From contig JAFUKJ010000048.1 of NCBI GenBank assembly GCA_017467805.1, forward strand, positions 1 to 64,000: a stretch of DNA of 64,000 nucleotides. Reading direction: 5' to 3'. The DNA is from Lachnospiraceae bacterium (lineage in GTDB: Bacteria > Bacillota > Clostridia > Lachnospirales > Lachnospiraceae). Shown piece after piece: positions 41,953 through 54,028 of this stretch (its first letter is position 1; each line of letters starts with the position of its first letter). The position numbers and the translations under genes were made by a program. The notes under the pieces are model-generated. The model had not been told where the DNA came from. It did no database searches and worked only from the letters and a program-made list of their open reading frames with translations.

Positions 41953-43884
41953 TTAGTTAAATACATAAATAACCGAAAGTACAGTAACAGAGGAATCTGT
42001 TGCACCCACATGAATCATATCCAGCTTATTGGCAAAGTCCTTAGAACCAAAGGTTGAAACACAATTGTCGTAAGAAAACTTTGCATAATAATTTCCATTT
42101 GCAGTTCCCGACTCACTAATAGAAACCTTTCCCCAGTTAGAGCCGCCTGACCAGCTTTGTAAAATAAGTTCCAGCTTATCCTGAGTACCCTTATATTCTA
42201 CATAGAAGTGGCCGCCCGAGGTAATATCCGATGCATCGTATGAACCGCCTGCGCGTGTAGTAGCAACAGAAACTGCCTGCCCCCAATTAGAAGCTGATGA
42301 TTCACCCCAGAAGAGAGAGGTATAGCTGTCAGATGAACTATCGGACGAATCATATGAGCTATCAGTTGAAGTATCAGAAGAACTATCGGATGAACTATCG
42401 GATGGCGAAGAAGAATCTCCGCTATCATAGCATACAGAAATTACTTCGATACCAGAGCCAGCAGCACCCACATGAATCATATCCAGTTTATTGGCAAAGT
42501 CCTTAGAACCAAAGGTTGAAACACAATTATCATAAGAAAACTTTGCATAATAATTTCCATTTGCAGTTCCCGACTCACTAATAGAAACCTTTCCCCAGCT
42601 AGAGCCGCCTGACCAGCTTTGTAAAATAAGTTCCAGCTTATCCTGAGTACCCTTATATTCTACATAGAAGTGGCCGCCCGAGGTAATCCCCGATGCATCG
42701 TATGAACCACCTGCGCGTGTAGTAGCAACAGAAACTGCCTGATTCCACCCCGAAGCAGAAGCGCTGCCCCAGAAAAGTGATGTATAGCTACCTGCCGAAC
42801 TATCTGATGAATCATCGGACGAACCATTCGAAGAACTACCTGATGAACCTGTATTTGAATCATCGGATGCCCCTGTGTATACCGAGCATATTTTTGATGT
42901 TTCTTTGATACCATTAGAACCATTAATTAAAGTATTTCCCCATGTTGAAAGGCTTGAACCGTCCCATGTATTAGAAATATCAAGGTATGCAAGGTCTGAA
43001 TTGTTGCCCTTCCATGACCAGCCAATATAACCTACGTTTTTAGAGGTACAGTAGCTCATAATGGTCGCTTCGTCTACATCACCATTTGTATGTTCTGAAG
43101 CAAATTCACCTATAACTACAGGTACACCTATATTAAGCGCATTATCAATATTGGTTTTTACAGTAGACGCATTACCGCCTGCATATTCATACATATGGAT
43201 AGAGAATACGGTATTTCCTAGAGAATCTGCGTTGAATACACTTTTTCCATAATCTTTAATAGAATCCGGATACTGCCCCCAGCCCGCACAATCAACCATA
43301 ATCATATTTGAAATGCCTGCATTTCTGATTGACTGAATTGCTGAAATATTACCACTTGCCCATGCGCTTCCATTCCATGTTCCGTACCATTCATTTGCAA
43401 TATTTAGAATGACATATGCTTCATTGCCAATTAAAGCATTTTTCATTTCAATCCAGTAATTAACCGCCTTATTTAAGTCAGCTGTGCTATCACTGCCTGT
43501 CGCATCGTGAATTTCAAGAATACAAATAAGGTTGTTTGCCTTACACAAGTCTATGATATTTGTAAGTTCTGAGTAACTTGTTTTATTGTATTGCGCGCCG
43601 TTGGAAATTACAACTCTGACAGTATTAGCTCCAGTAGCAGCAATTGCTTTCAGAGATGTTTCTGTATACGAGGTATACCAAGCATGTGGAACATTGATAC
43701 CTCTCATAACAAACTGCTTTCCATTTGCATCATAAATAGAAGTGCCGCTGACATAAAATCCATCAGTAGCAGCATTTGCATCAAAATGAGTGGTACTGAT
43801 GCATACAAATAAGAGTAGGAATGAAGTAATGATGGCCAATAGCCTTTTTCGAGTCGTAAATACTGTTTCTGTTTTGTTGGTCAT
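41953..43884 (-). CDS. Secreted GH5 (subfamily 8-like) beta-mannanase with twin C-terminal modules (643 aa)
   Basis: Cuts beta-mannan outside the cell. A signal peptide (RLLAIITSFLLLFVCISTTHFDANA) leads into a GH5 domain (about 42-335) with GFYVSGTSIYDANGKQFVMRGIN, acid/base Glu165 in NIANEWYGTW, nucleophile Glu260 in VVIGEFASEH and IGWSWKGN. A Ser/Gly/Asp linker is followed by two almost identical ~100-residue beta modules (SLFWGSASASGWNQAVSVATTRAGGSYDAS..., SLFWGESSASNWGQAVSV...), presumably carbohydrate-binding, joined by a Ser-Asp linker. ATG follows AGGAG. Its promoter lies upstream. Confidence 0.9.
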   Translation of the reverse strand: MTNKTETVFTTRKRLLAIITSFLLLFVCISTTHFDANAATDGFYVSGTSIYDANGKQFVMRGINVPHAWYTSYTETSLKAIAATGANTVRVVISNGAQYNKTSYSELTNIIDLCKANNLICILEIHDATGSDSTADLNKAVNYWIEMKNALIGNEAYVILNIANEWYGTWNGSAWASGNISAIQSIRNAGISNMIMVDCAGWGQYPDSIKDYGKSVFNADSLGNTVFSIHMYEYAGGNASTVKTNIDNALNIGVPVVIGEFASEHTNGDVDEATIMSYCTSKNVGYIGWSWKGNNSDLAYLDISNTWDGSSLSTWGNTLINGSNGIKETSKICSVYTGASDDSNTGSSGSSSNGSSDDSSDSSAGSYTSLFWGSASASGWNQAVSVATTRAGGSYDASGITSGGHFYVEYKGTQDKLELILQSWSGGSSWGKVSISESGTANGNYYAKFSYDNCVSTFGSKDFANKLDMIHVGAAGSGIEVISVCYDSGDSSSPSDSSSDSSSDTSTDSSYDSSDSSSDSYTSLFWGESSASNWGQAVSVATTRAGGSYDASDITSGGHFYVEYKGTQDKLELILQSWSGGSNWGKVSISESGTANGNYYAKFSYDNCVSTFGSKDFANKLDMIHVGATDSSVTVLSVIYVFN

Positions 43885-43935
43885 GTTAAATACTCTCCTT
43901 TTTTATTGTATGAAACGAAGCTTCTTTTCAAATTT

Positions 43936-43965
43936 AATGTATCATAAATTAAATTTCACAGTCAA
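43936..43965 (-). promoter_or_regulatory. Probable promoter of the mannanase gene
   Basis: Minus-strand -35 TTGACT (43965-43960) and -10-like TACATT (43941-43936) with 18-base spacing. Confidence 0.5.
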
Positions 43966-44069
43966 TATTGTGTTCTAATATTAGGCATTTAAGTAAAATT
44001 GCAACTTAAACAACTAAAAACGCAGGCTAATTGTGCTAAAAATTGTCTAGTTTTCAAAGTTACTACACA

Positions 44070-44104
44070 AAAACGACTTCTGAATATTCATTCAAAAGTC
44101 GTTT
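44070..44104 (-). terminator. Terminator at the end of the atp operon
   Basis: Arms AAACGACTTTTGAAT and ATTCAGAAGTCGTTTT on the minus strand, followed by TTTTG, after the 139-residue gene. Confidence 0.75.
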
Positions 44105-44125
44105 CCATATCCACAATATTCACAC

Positions 44126-44545
44126 CTAAAAGAAATAATAACTCTTCCTCTTCTTCCTTCTCTTCAATATCTCATAATACAGAAGTACCGTAACCAATTC
44201 TCTTATCCACGGTTTACGAATCTGCCAATCCTCCATTGACATCATCGGCTCCTGTAAGATTTCCATATCTTCTCTGTTCATTTCCTCAGACTCTATCAGC
44301 TGCATAATCGTATTCACCAACTGCTCTAACTGCCATTTGTCAGGGTACTGGTCATATATCATACTGCCGTCAAAGTCCACTTTATTCAGCAATTCGTATA
44401 TTTTTGCCTGATATCTCTTTGAATACATGGGGTACATCTGCTGCAAGTACTCCAAATCCTCCAGCATCTGGTCCTCATTCATCTGATTCCAATCCTGATA
44501 TCTTGGAAAACCCGAATAAAAAGGGAACGCTCTTTGATAATCCAT
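44126..44545 (-). CDS. Protein of unknown function downstream of atpC (139 aa)
   Basis: A soluble, very Tyr/Met/Gln/Glu-rich protein starting MDYQRAFPFYSGFPRYQDWNQ, with two predicted helices and a basic end (ILKRRKKRKSYYFF). The gap to atpC is 53 bases with no terminator, so it is probably read with the atp operon. I know similar uncharacterised proteins from the same bacterial family; no function is assigned. Confidence 0.68.
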   Translation of the reverse strand: MDYQRAFPFYSGFPRYQDWNQMNEDQMLEDLEYLQQMYPMYSKRYQAKIYELLNKVDFDGSMIYDQYPDKWQLEQLVNTIMQLIESEEMNREDMEILQEPMMSMEDWQIRKPWIRELVTVLLYYEILKRRKKRKSYYFF

Positions 44546-44598
44546 GCTTTTTACCTCGCTTTTTGATTATCATATGCGTTCCCTTTGTTATTTGTTCA

Positions 44599-45003
44599 TT
44601 ATCTCAAATCCGATACGCGAATTCGTGTAAGCGAACGTCTTAGAGCCGCCTCAGCTCTAATCATATCGATGTCAGCACCGCCACTGGAAAGTCTGCCTTG
44701 AGCTCTTTCCTTTGCTGCTTCTGCTCTGCTTCCATCAATTTCACCAGGCCATTCTATAATCTCTGCAAGAATAGTTACTTCATCTGGTAAAATCTGTACA
44801 AAGCCTGCATGCAATGCCGCATGTCTTACCTCGCCATCCTGAGTGATTTTAAGTACTCCCGACTTCACGATTACCGTTAACGGAACGTGATTCGGATAAA
44901 TACCTACTTCTCCCTCAGTTGTATTGAATTCCACCATATCCACCTCTTCATTGAAGAATTCGCGGTCTGGTGTAACGATTGTTAAATTCATTTTCTCCGC
45001 CAT
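44599..45003 (-). CDS. atpC: ATP synthase epsilon subunit (134 aa)
   Basis: A regulator of F1 that can block ATP hydrolysis. The N-terminal beta-sandwich (LTIVTPDREFFNEEVDMVEFNTTEGEVGIYPNHVPLTVIV) and the C-terminal helices (SRAEAAKERAQGRLSSGGADIDMIRAEAALRRSLTRIRV) are complete. It is the last classical atp gene in the order I-B-E-F-H-A-G-D-C. Its 3' end is the source of the relic at 41.8 kb. Confidence 0.95.
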   Translation of the reverse strand: MAEKMNLTIVTPDREFFNEEVDMVEFNTTEGEVGIYPNHVPLTVIVKSGVLKITQDGEVRHAALHAGFVQILPDEVTILAEIIEWPGEIDGSRAEAAKERAQGRLSSGGADIDMIRAEAALRRSLTRIRVSDLR

Positions 45004-45015
45004 TCAATCACCCCT

Positions 45016-46479
<1,464 letters not shown>

Positions 46480-46521
46480 TTAGTAAATTCTTGCCAGAGA
46501 TTGCCGCCGGGCAATCTCTTG

Positions 46522-47376
46522 TTATGAAATTGCTTCTGCGCCTGCTATAATCTCTGTTAATTCCTGAGTAATAGAACCCTGACGTGCTCTGTTGTACAAC
46601 AGTGACAGCTTACTAATCATCTCTTCAGCATTGCTGGTCGCCGAATCCATTGCCTGCATTCTGGCACCATTTTCACTGGCTACAGACTCTATCATTGCTC
46701 CGTATATCAGACTCGTAATATATTTCGGTATGATTAACTCAACTGCTTCTTCTGTTTCAGGCTCAAATTCCAATACCGCTTTCTCATTGTCATCTCTCTC
46801 GTCTTCTACCTTAATAGGAAGAAGCTTGAGTAAGGTTGGAATATGTGTCACAGTATTCTTGAATGCAGTGTATGCAACGTAAATCTCTCCGATTTCACCC
46901 GCTGCAAAATCATCTAACACCTTCTTACTGATTTTCATCGCATCAGTATAGACTGGTTCCTCAATCATATCGGAATAATCCTCACTCATCTCATAACCAA
47001 ATCTAGACAATGCTTCCTTACCCTTTCTACCTACAGGATAAATGATAATATCATCTTTATCGAAGTCCTCATTATTTTTAATCAATTTGACAATATTGGA
47101 ATTATAACCGCCAGCCAGTCCACGATTACCCGTGATTACGATAATTCCCTTTTTCTTGGATTCACTTGGCTGTAAAAACGGATGGTTTATCTCCCCTGCC
47201 CTTGACAGCATGGAAACAACCGTATCATACATACACGAAAAATATGTCTTGGAGCGTTCCGCACGTCCTTTGGAACGTTGGAGCTTAACAGTAGAAACAA
47301 GCTTCATGGCTTTCGTAATCTGCTGCGTACTTTGTACAGAGCTTTTACGTCTTTTAATGTCTCTCATTGAAGCCAT
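46522..47376 (-). CDS. atpG: ATP synthase gamma subunit (284 aa)
   Basis: The rotating stalk subunit. It has the family's N-terminal helix ASMRDIKRRKSSVQSTQQITKAMKLVSTVKLQRSK and C-terminal helix ASENGARMQAMDSATSNAEEMISKLSLLYNRARQGSITQELTEI. It starts 14 bases after the alpha gene. Confidence 0.96.
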   Translation of the reverse strand: MASMRDIKRRKSSVQSTQQITKAMKLVSTVKLQRSKGRAERSKTYFSCMYDTVVSMLSRAGEINHPFLQPSESKKKGIIVITGNRGLAGGYNSNIVKLIKNNEDFDKDDIIIYPVGRKGKEALSRFGYEMSEDYSDMIEEPVYTDAMKISKKVLDDFAAGEIGEIYVAYTAFKNTVTHIPTLLKLLPIKVEDERDDNEKAVLEFEPETEEAVELIIPKYITSLIYGAMIESVASENGARMQAMDSATSNAEEMISKLSLLYNRARQGSITQELTEIIAGAEAIS

Positions 47377-47390
47377 AAGAAAACTCCTTT

Positions 47391-48923
<1,533 letters not shown>

Positions 48924-48944
48924 CTAACACTATCAATTCATATG

Positions 48945-49493
48945 TTAAGCAAGCTGAATCGCTAATAATTCTCTTTCCAGCTTCTCTAACTTTGTACGAA
49001 TACTGCTATCCACAACTCTGTCACCCATTCGGATTACCATGCCTCCAATCAGAGACTCGTCCACAGTATAGTGACATTCGATTTTCTCATACTTTGTGGT
49101 AGCTAACAGACGATTTTCCACATCTGTGCGTTCTTTATCCTGTAACGGAATTGCTGTCGTGACATATGCCGTACCAATATTGCTATATTCCTTGATTCTA
49201 TCAACTACATATGACAATATTGATTGAATTTCCGTGTATCTGTCCTTCTCAATGATAGTTATCAGGAATCCCAATAACTCTCTGGAAAGCTTGTCCTTAA
49301 AGACATTCTCTACCACCCCAAGCTTCTCTTCCTTAGGAATCTTTGGATGATTCATAAATCTCTCGAACTCCTTGTTCTCCTCTATAATCTGAAGAACTGC
49401 AGATACCTCTTCCAAAAAGAGACCTGTTTTATTCTCTTCCACAGCAAGCTCAAACAACGCATCTCCGTATGTTTTGGAAACTAGCTTAGCCAT
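48945..49493 (-). CDS. atpH: ATP synthase delta subunit (182 aa)
   Basis: Links F1 to the outer stalk. The start AKLVSKTYGDALFELAVEENK and the C-terminal segment GGMVIRMGDRVVDSSIRTKLEKLERELL are diagnostic. It overlaps the atpF end by 13 bases, so the two are translationally coupled. Confidence 0.94.
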   Translation of the reverse strand: MAKLVSKTYGDALFELAVEENKTGLFLEEVSAVLQIIEENKEFERFMNHPKIPKEEKLGVVENVFKDKLSRELLGFLITIIEKDRYTEIQSILSYVVDRIKEYSNIGTAYVTTAIPLQDKERTDVENRLLATTKYEKIECHYTVDESLIGGMVIRMGDRVVDSSIRTKLEKLERELLAIQLA

Positions 49494-50044
49494 GTACTAT
49501 CACCTATTTCTTTCAAAGTCTCTTCGATAAGTTGATGCTGTGCATTTGTATCAATATTCGCCTGAACAATCTTAGCAGCCATAACAGATGCAACTGCAAT
49601 CATCTCGCGTTTTACTTCATCTGTTACCTTCTGCTTCTCAAGCTCAGCCTCTGTCTTGGCTCTTTCAATAATCTTTGCAGCATTTTCCTTAGCTTCAGCA
49701 ACAATCTTTGCTTCATTCTCTAAGCCGCGCTTTCTTGCATCTGCAAGAATCGCCTCTGCTTCCTTGTCAGCCTGCGCTAATAATGCTTCATATTTTGCAC
49801 GTTCCTCTGCAGCGTTCTTTTTATCATCCTCTGCTGTCTGCAAATCGTTTCGGATTCTCTCCTGTCTGTCCTGTAACATCTTTCTCACAGGATTAAACAA
49901 AAAATGAGATGCAAACATGAATAAGACGAACATTGCAATAATCATGAGTGCTGCGTCAGCAATCAGCTGGAATTTTAAATCGAATAAATAATTAAATCCA
50001 ACCTCTTCTGTCGCAAGAATATAATTCATGCTTTGTGCTTCCAA
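49481..50044 (-). CDS. atpF: ATP synthase b subunit (187 aa)
   Basis: The outer stalk. One N-terminal membrane segment (FQLIADAALMIIAMFVLFMFASHFLF) is followed by a long charged helix (AEDDKKNAAEERAKYEALLAQADKEAEAILADARKRG). TTG 50044 is the likely start because AAAGGGGG lies eight bases upstream; the internal ATG five codons later has no site. Confidence 0.93.
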   Translation of the reverse strand: MEAQSMNYILATEEVGFNYLFDLKFQLIADAALMIIAMFVLFMFASHFLFNPVRKMLQDRQERIRNDLQTAEDDKKNAAEERAKYEALLAQADKEAEAILADARKRGLENEAKIVAEAKENAAKIIERAKTEAELEKQKVTDEVKREMIAVASVMAAKIVQANIDTNAQHQLIEETLKEIGDSTWLS

Positions 50045-50106
50045 GCGTTTAGCCCCCTTTCCTACTTATTCCGTTCGATATTTCTATACCGAAAAACTTT
50101 TCTTAA

Positions 50107-50373
<267 letters not shown>

Positions 50374-50384
50374 CTAAAATAATT

Positions 50385-51101
50385 TTAATCTCCAATTGCG
50401 TCACTAATGTACGTCATTGTTAACATCGTAAATACATATGTCTGAATTGCTCCTGAGAACAAATCAAAGTACACATGTAATGCGGCTGGCCATACGGTAG
50501 CAATCCAACCAAGTAATCCATAGACTAATGCCATCATAACCGTTCCTGACAATACATTTGCAAACAAACGTAATGACAAGGAAATAGGTACTGCTATATC
50601 ACCAATCATATTAATCGGTGCCCAGAATGGCCATGGATCACACAATCCCTTGATAACGCCTGATACCTTCTGATGCTTGAACTTATTGAAATGAATCAAC
50701 GTAAAGCTTATCAGACCAAGCGCAAGTGTTACACCGTAGTCAGCTGTTGGCGGTCTCAAGCCAAACAAACCTGATATATTACTGAGCAGAATAAACATGA
50801 AAAGAATGCCAATATAGTTTGCAAACGCTGGACCATTCTTTCCCATAACGCCCTTAATCATGTTGTCCAACATCTCGACAATCAACTCAACTACGTTCTG
50901 GAAAGCTCCAGGGACCTCTGTCGCACGCTTTACTGCTCTATTTGCCAATAAGCAAAAAATCATAATGATTCCCATTACAATAAGCAGGCAGACATGCGTT
51001 GTTGTTATCCATACCTTTTGCCCAAAGATTTCATACTGGAAAATACCATGTATCATGAAATCAACGTCAGCAGATGCGGATAACAGGATTCCTGTTCCCA
51101 T
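50385..51101 (-). CDS. atpB: ATP synthase a subunit (238 aa)
   Basis: The stator channel that passes ions to the c ring. It has several membrane segments and the key arginine in PISLSLRLFANVLSGTVM. The C-terminus GAIQTYVFTMLTMTYISDAIGD is typical. The first residues are variable as usual. Confidence 0.95.
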   Translation of the reverse strand: MGTGILLSASADVDFMIHGIFQYEIFGQKVWITTTHVCLLIVMGIIMIFCLLANRAVKRATEVPGAFQNVVELIVEMLDNMIKGVMGKNGPAFANYIGILFMFILLSNISGLFGLRPPTADYGVTLALGLISFTLIHFNKFKHQKVSGVIKGLCDPWPFWAPINMIGDIAVPISLSLRLFANVLSGTVMMALVYGLLGWIATVWPAALHVYFDLFSGAIQTYVFTMLTMTYISDAIGD

Positions 51102-51127
51102 AAACTCACCTCCTTAATTCTATTCTA

Positions 51128-51535
51128 CTATTCAATTGTCTCTTGATTCTTTGTGAAACATTTTGCCAAAAGCGGTTGCATGTACGCAGACACCTTTAAT
51201 CCCATCGTCCCTATGAAAGCAGCAATAGGATTTCCAATATTTGTCATCATTAATATAGCTAAGATAATAACAACAACTACATATCGGATGACATTCTGTG
51301 CCACAACTGTTTTTTGCGCTCCATTCTCGCCTAGCTCCATTGCGTTATCAATCACGCGCGCCATGTGATAAGCCATGAACAGAGCCGTCAGTACCCCTAC
51401 CCATAAACCAATGCTGAAATTCGCCTTGTCTGTTGTAAGAAAGATTCCTACCAGCTGGCAAATTCCACCATACAGAATAATTCCTGCCATTAACCGCGGT
51501 AGAGCAGTGTTAATACTTGAAAGTCTTTTTATCAT
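51128..51535 (-). CDS. ATP synthase subunit I-like membrane protein (135 aa)
   Basis: Four hydrophobic segments (GIILYGGICQLVGIFL, FSIGLWVGVLTALFMAYHMA, VIRYVVVVIILAILMM, PIAAFIGTMGLKVSAYM) in a small protein directly before atpB, which is the place and form of AtpI, an assembly helper for the c ring. It overlaps the upstream small gene by four bases. Sequence is poorly conserved in this family. Confidence 0.78.
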   Translation of the reverse strand: MIKRLSSINTALPRLMAGIILYGGICQLVGIFLTTDKANFSIGLWVGVLTALFMAYHMARVIDNAMELGENGAQKTVVAQNVIRYVVVVIILAILMMTNIGNPIAAFIGTMGLKVSAYMQPLLAKCFTKNQETIE

Positions 51536-51765
51536 CTTTCTTCATCCTCATCTTTGTCTTGATAGATTTTTCTTGCCAGAATATATATATTCCGAAATCC
51601 AGCCAAAGCACCGACAAAAAATAATACAACGAACCAATAGCTGGTACCGATTTTCTCATCAATGTACCAACCAACTATGGAACATAAAAAGATGGGAACC
51701 AGCATCGTAATACCAAACTGTGAAATTAATGATAATGACTGAAAAACTTTTTTGTTATATTTCAC
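51532..51765 (-). CDS. AtpZ/AtpI-like small membrane protein (77 aa)
   Basis: Two membrane segments (SLISQFGITMLVPIFLCSIVGWYI and SYWFVVLFFVGALAGFRNIY) with a basic-acidic end, as in AtpZ-type proteins that often lead atp operons and help assembly or ion import. It is the first gene after the atp promoter. Confidence 0.78.
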   Translation of the reverse strand: MKYNKKVFQSLSLISQFGITMLVPIFLCSIVGWYIDEKIGTSYWFVVLFFVGALAGFRNIYILARKIYQDKDEDEER

Positions 51766-51809
51766 TCTGTACCCTTGCCTTTCCGAAACTTTTTACATAC
51801 CTAATATAA

Positions 51810-51838
51810 ATTATACAGAAATTACAGAATTCTGTCTA
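51810..51838 (-). promoter_or_regulatory. Promoter of the atp operon
   Basis: Minus-strand -35 TAGACA (51838-51833) and -10 TATAAT (51815-51810) spaced by 17 bases, 45 bases before the first gene. Confidence 0.75.
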
Positions 51839-51931
51839 GAGAATGGATATTTTTTCTTGTATTTTAACGACAATTTCAACTTCTAGTGACTTTTTTGTGT
51901 TGAACACAGAATTACGGTATTTGCACAAAAA

Positions 51932-51961
51932 AAATAAATCCCCTTACTAGAGGATTTATTT
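51932..51961 (-). terminator. Terminator after the kinase gene
   Basis: AATAAATCC/GGATTTATT stem with TTTTTTT on the minus strand, 17 bases past the stop. Confidence 0.85.
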
Positions 51962-51977
51962 CCATTTTTACGTTTCC

Positions 51978-53204
51978 TTATTCTATTTTTGCCGTACGAT
52001 TCATCTCGGCTTCTTCAATTCCCTTTGTCTGTACATATGTAATATCCTGTAGAATTTCCCAATCTGCACCGACGTTCTGCATTAACTGCTCATCTCTATC
52101 TGCATAATAAGCCGCTCTTGGTGCAAGCTCTACTGTTACTGGTGGTGCTGTCTGCACTTTTTTCTTCTTTTTCTTTTTTAGCCTTTTTCGATTATCAAAA
52201 GAGAAAAACAGAAGCACCGCCGCTACTGCAAACACTATTGCCATCCCAAACATGAAGGCAGACTGTTCTACTGTATGTCCAATAACAGGTAACTTCATAT
52301 CTCTGTCCTGTAAGCCCAAAGATGCACCTGCACACAGGAACGATAACAAAGTCATACCGCCCGCAAAAAAGATTCTTTTTCTATAACGCTTCTTTCTATG
52401 CATACCATATTCCCGATAATGTAGCAACGCCCGCATAAGCTCATCCGCAGACTGAAATCTGTCATTTGGATTTTTCTGTATACACTTATGAATTATTTTT
52501 TCCAATCCTGTTGATAACTTAGGATTCCATTTTGTAATCGGATAAATCTCATAGGGCGGCTCCGCAGGATTGTGTGCTGTAAGTAATTGGTATAATGTCA
52601 TTCCAAGGCAATAAATATCGGTTCTTGCATCCGTCTGTCCCTTTTTCCCAAACTGCTCAGGCGCTGCATATCCGCGTGTTCCCAAATTATTGGTATCCAT
52701 CGCAGCATCTTCCTTAAACTCCCTTGCCGTACCAAAGTCAATCAGCACAACTGTACCATCTGGCTTTAAGACAATATTAGATGGCTTCATATCCCTATAA
52801 ATAATTGCAGGCTTTCTCGTATGCAGATAGCTTAATACATCGCAAAGCTGTATTGCATAACGGACAACCTGCTCCTCATCCAGCATATCCTTCTCTTCCA
52901 ATAGATTCTCCAAGGAAATCCCTTCTATATAATCCATAACTACCAGATATTCGTCCTGCTGTTCTATAACCTCCACCACACTTGGCAGATTGGGATGCTT
53001 CAATTTCTTTAATGTATTAATCTCTGTCTGCAAGCTTTCCTTTAACAGATTACTGTCCTGCGAATCTGCCTTACGAACTTTTTTCATCGCCCACAGCTTG
53101 TTCGTCTTTTCATTGACGACCAAATAAACGGTACTCATACCGCCCTGTCCCAGTTCACTCAATATTCTGTATTTTTCGCCTATTACACTTCCAACCTCAA
53201 ACAT
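51978..53204 (-). CDS. Ser/Thr protein kinase, PrkC-like without PASTA repeats (408 aa)
   Basis: A Hanks-type kinase. The glycine loop ELGQGGMSTVYLV, the ATP lysine in AMKKV, the catalytic YRDMKPSNI and the DFG in LIDFGTARE are intact. The kinase domain is followed by two membrane segments (about 284-303 and 318-340) and a basic-then-acidic tail, with no PASTA domains, unlike Bacillus PrkC. The fourth codon (53204) is chosen because GAGG lies nine bases before it. It pairs with the phosphatase upstream. Confidence 0.9.
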   Translation of the reverse strand: MFEVGSVIGEKYRILSELGQGGMSTVYLVVNEKTNKLWAMKKVRKADSQDSNLLKESLQTEINTLKKLKHPNLPSVVEVIEQQDEYLVVMDYIEGISLENLLEEKDMLDEEQVVRYAIQLCDVLSYLHTRKPAIIYRDMKPSNIVLKPDGTVVLIDFGTAREFKEDAAMDTNNLGTRGYAAPEQFGKKGQTDARTDIYCLGMTLYQLLTAHNPAEPPYEIYPITKWNPKLSTGLEKIIHKCIQKNPNDRFQSADELMRALLHYREYGMHRKKRYRKRIFFAGGMTLLSFLCAGASLGLQDRDMKLPVIGHTVEQSAFMFGMAIVFAVAAVLLFFSFDNRKRLKKKKKKKVQTAPPVTVELAPRAAYYADRDEQLMQNVGADWEILQDITYVQTKGIEEAEMNRTAKIE

Positions 53205-53226
53205 ATCCCGCATCCTCTATTTATCT

Positions 53227-54015
53227 CTATGTACATAATGTTCTAACTAAAATAGCCGATATATTATCCTTTTCTTTTCTCTTTTTATTCACATCAATCA
53301 ATTCTTTCAAATGCAGATTCATGCTTTCTATACTTCTGTTATTATCCGCATGACAGGTCTCATAAATCTCCTGTGGCGTAATCATATGTCGAAATCCATC
53401 CGTACATAAAAGGTAGCTGGCATTAGGGCGTATCTTTCCACATATAAAGTCAGGCTCTATTCCATAATTCACACCTACGCATTGTAATAACACATTACGT
53501 CTTGGGTCATTTGCAGCCTGCTCAGGTGTCATATGTCCCAACTCTACCTCTCGTCTGACAAAGGTCTGGTCATTGGTAATTTGTACCATATTCTCTGTCA
53601 ACTCATAGACTCTGCAATCCCCTACATGAATCAGATAATAATTGTCCTTCACAAACAAAACTGCAGTCAAGGTAGTTCCTACATTTGTTGCATTCTGCCT
53701 GCCATAGCTGACAATCGTATCATTACACTGGTGTACAATTCTATACCAGCTGCTTCTTATATCTTCTATACGGATATCTCCTTCCGACAAAGCCTCCGCT
53801 ATCAACTGCCTGCACTCTGTCCGAAACCACTCTTCAAATGCAAGAACAACATGACTACTTGCAACCTCACCATATGAAAGCCCGCCCATTCCATCACAAA
53901 TAACCGCAAGAACAATCTGTCCCTGCGGTGTCTGTGCAACCTTTACGGTAAGGCTATCCTGATTCACTTTCTTAACATTCCCCATATCTGTCTGTGCTGC
54001 TGCCAAATAACGCAT
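53227..54015 (-). CDS. PP2C-type protein phosphatase (262 aa)
   Basis: Removes phosphate from serine and threonine in partnership with the adjacent kinase. The metal-binding motifs are present: TDMGNVKKVNQDS, VICDGMGGLSYGE, HVGDCRVYEL, LLCTDGF and KEKDNISAILV. It lies just before the kinase gene and 14 bases after the cell-wall hydrolase, so all three are probably co-transcribed. Confidence 0.92.
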   Translation of the reverse strand: MRYLAAAQTDMGNVKKVNQDSLTVKVAQTPQGQIVLAVICDGMGGLSYGEVASSHVVLAFEEWFRTECRQLIAEALSEGDIRIEDIRSSWYRIVHQCNDTIVSYGRQNATNVGTTLTAVLFVKDNYYLIHVGDCRVYELTENMVQITNDQTFVRREVELGHMTPEQAANDPRRNVLLQCVGVNYGIEPDFICGKIRPNASYLLCTDGFRHMITPQEIYETCHADNNRSIESMNLHLKELIDVNKKRKEKDNISAILVRTLCT

Positions 54016-54028
54016 CTATAGTCCCCCG

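Noticed and set aside
42198-42923. Ile/His/Arg-rich ORFs inside the mannanase twin modules
   Set aside because: They are out-of-frame readings of the repeated coding sequence and appear twice for that reason.
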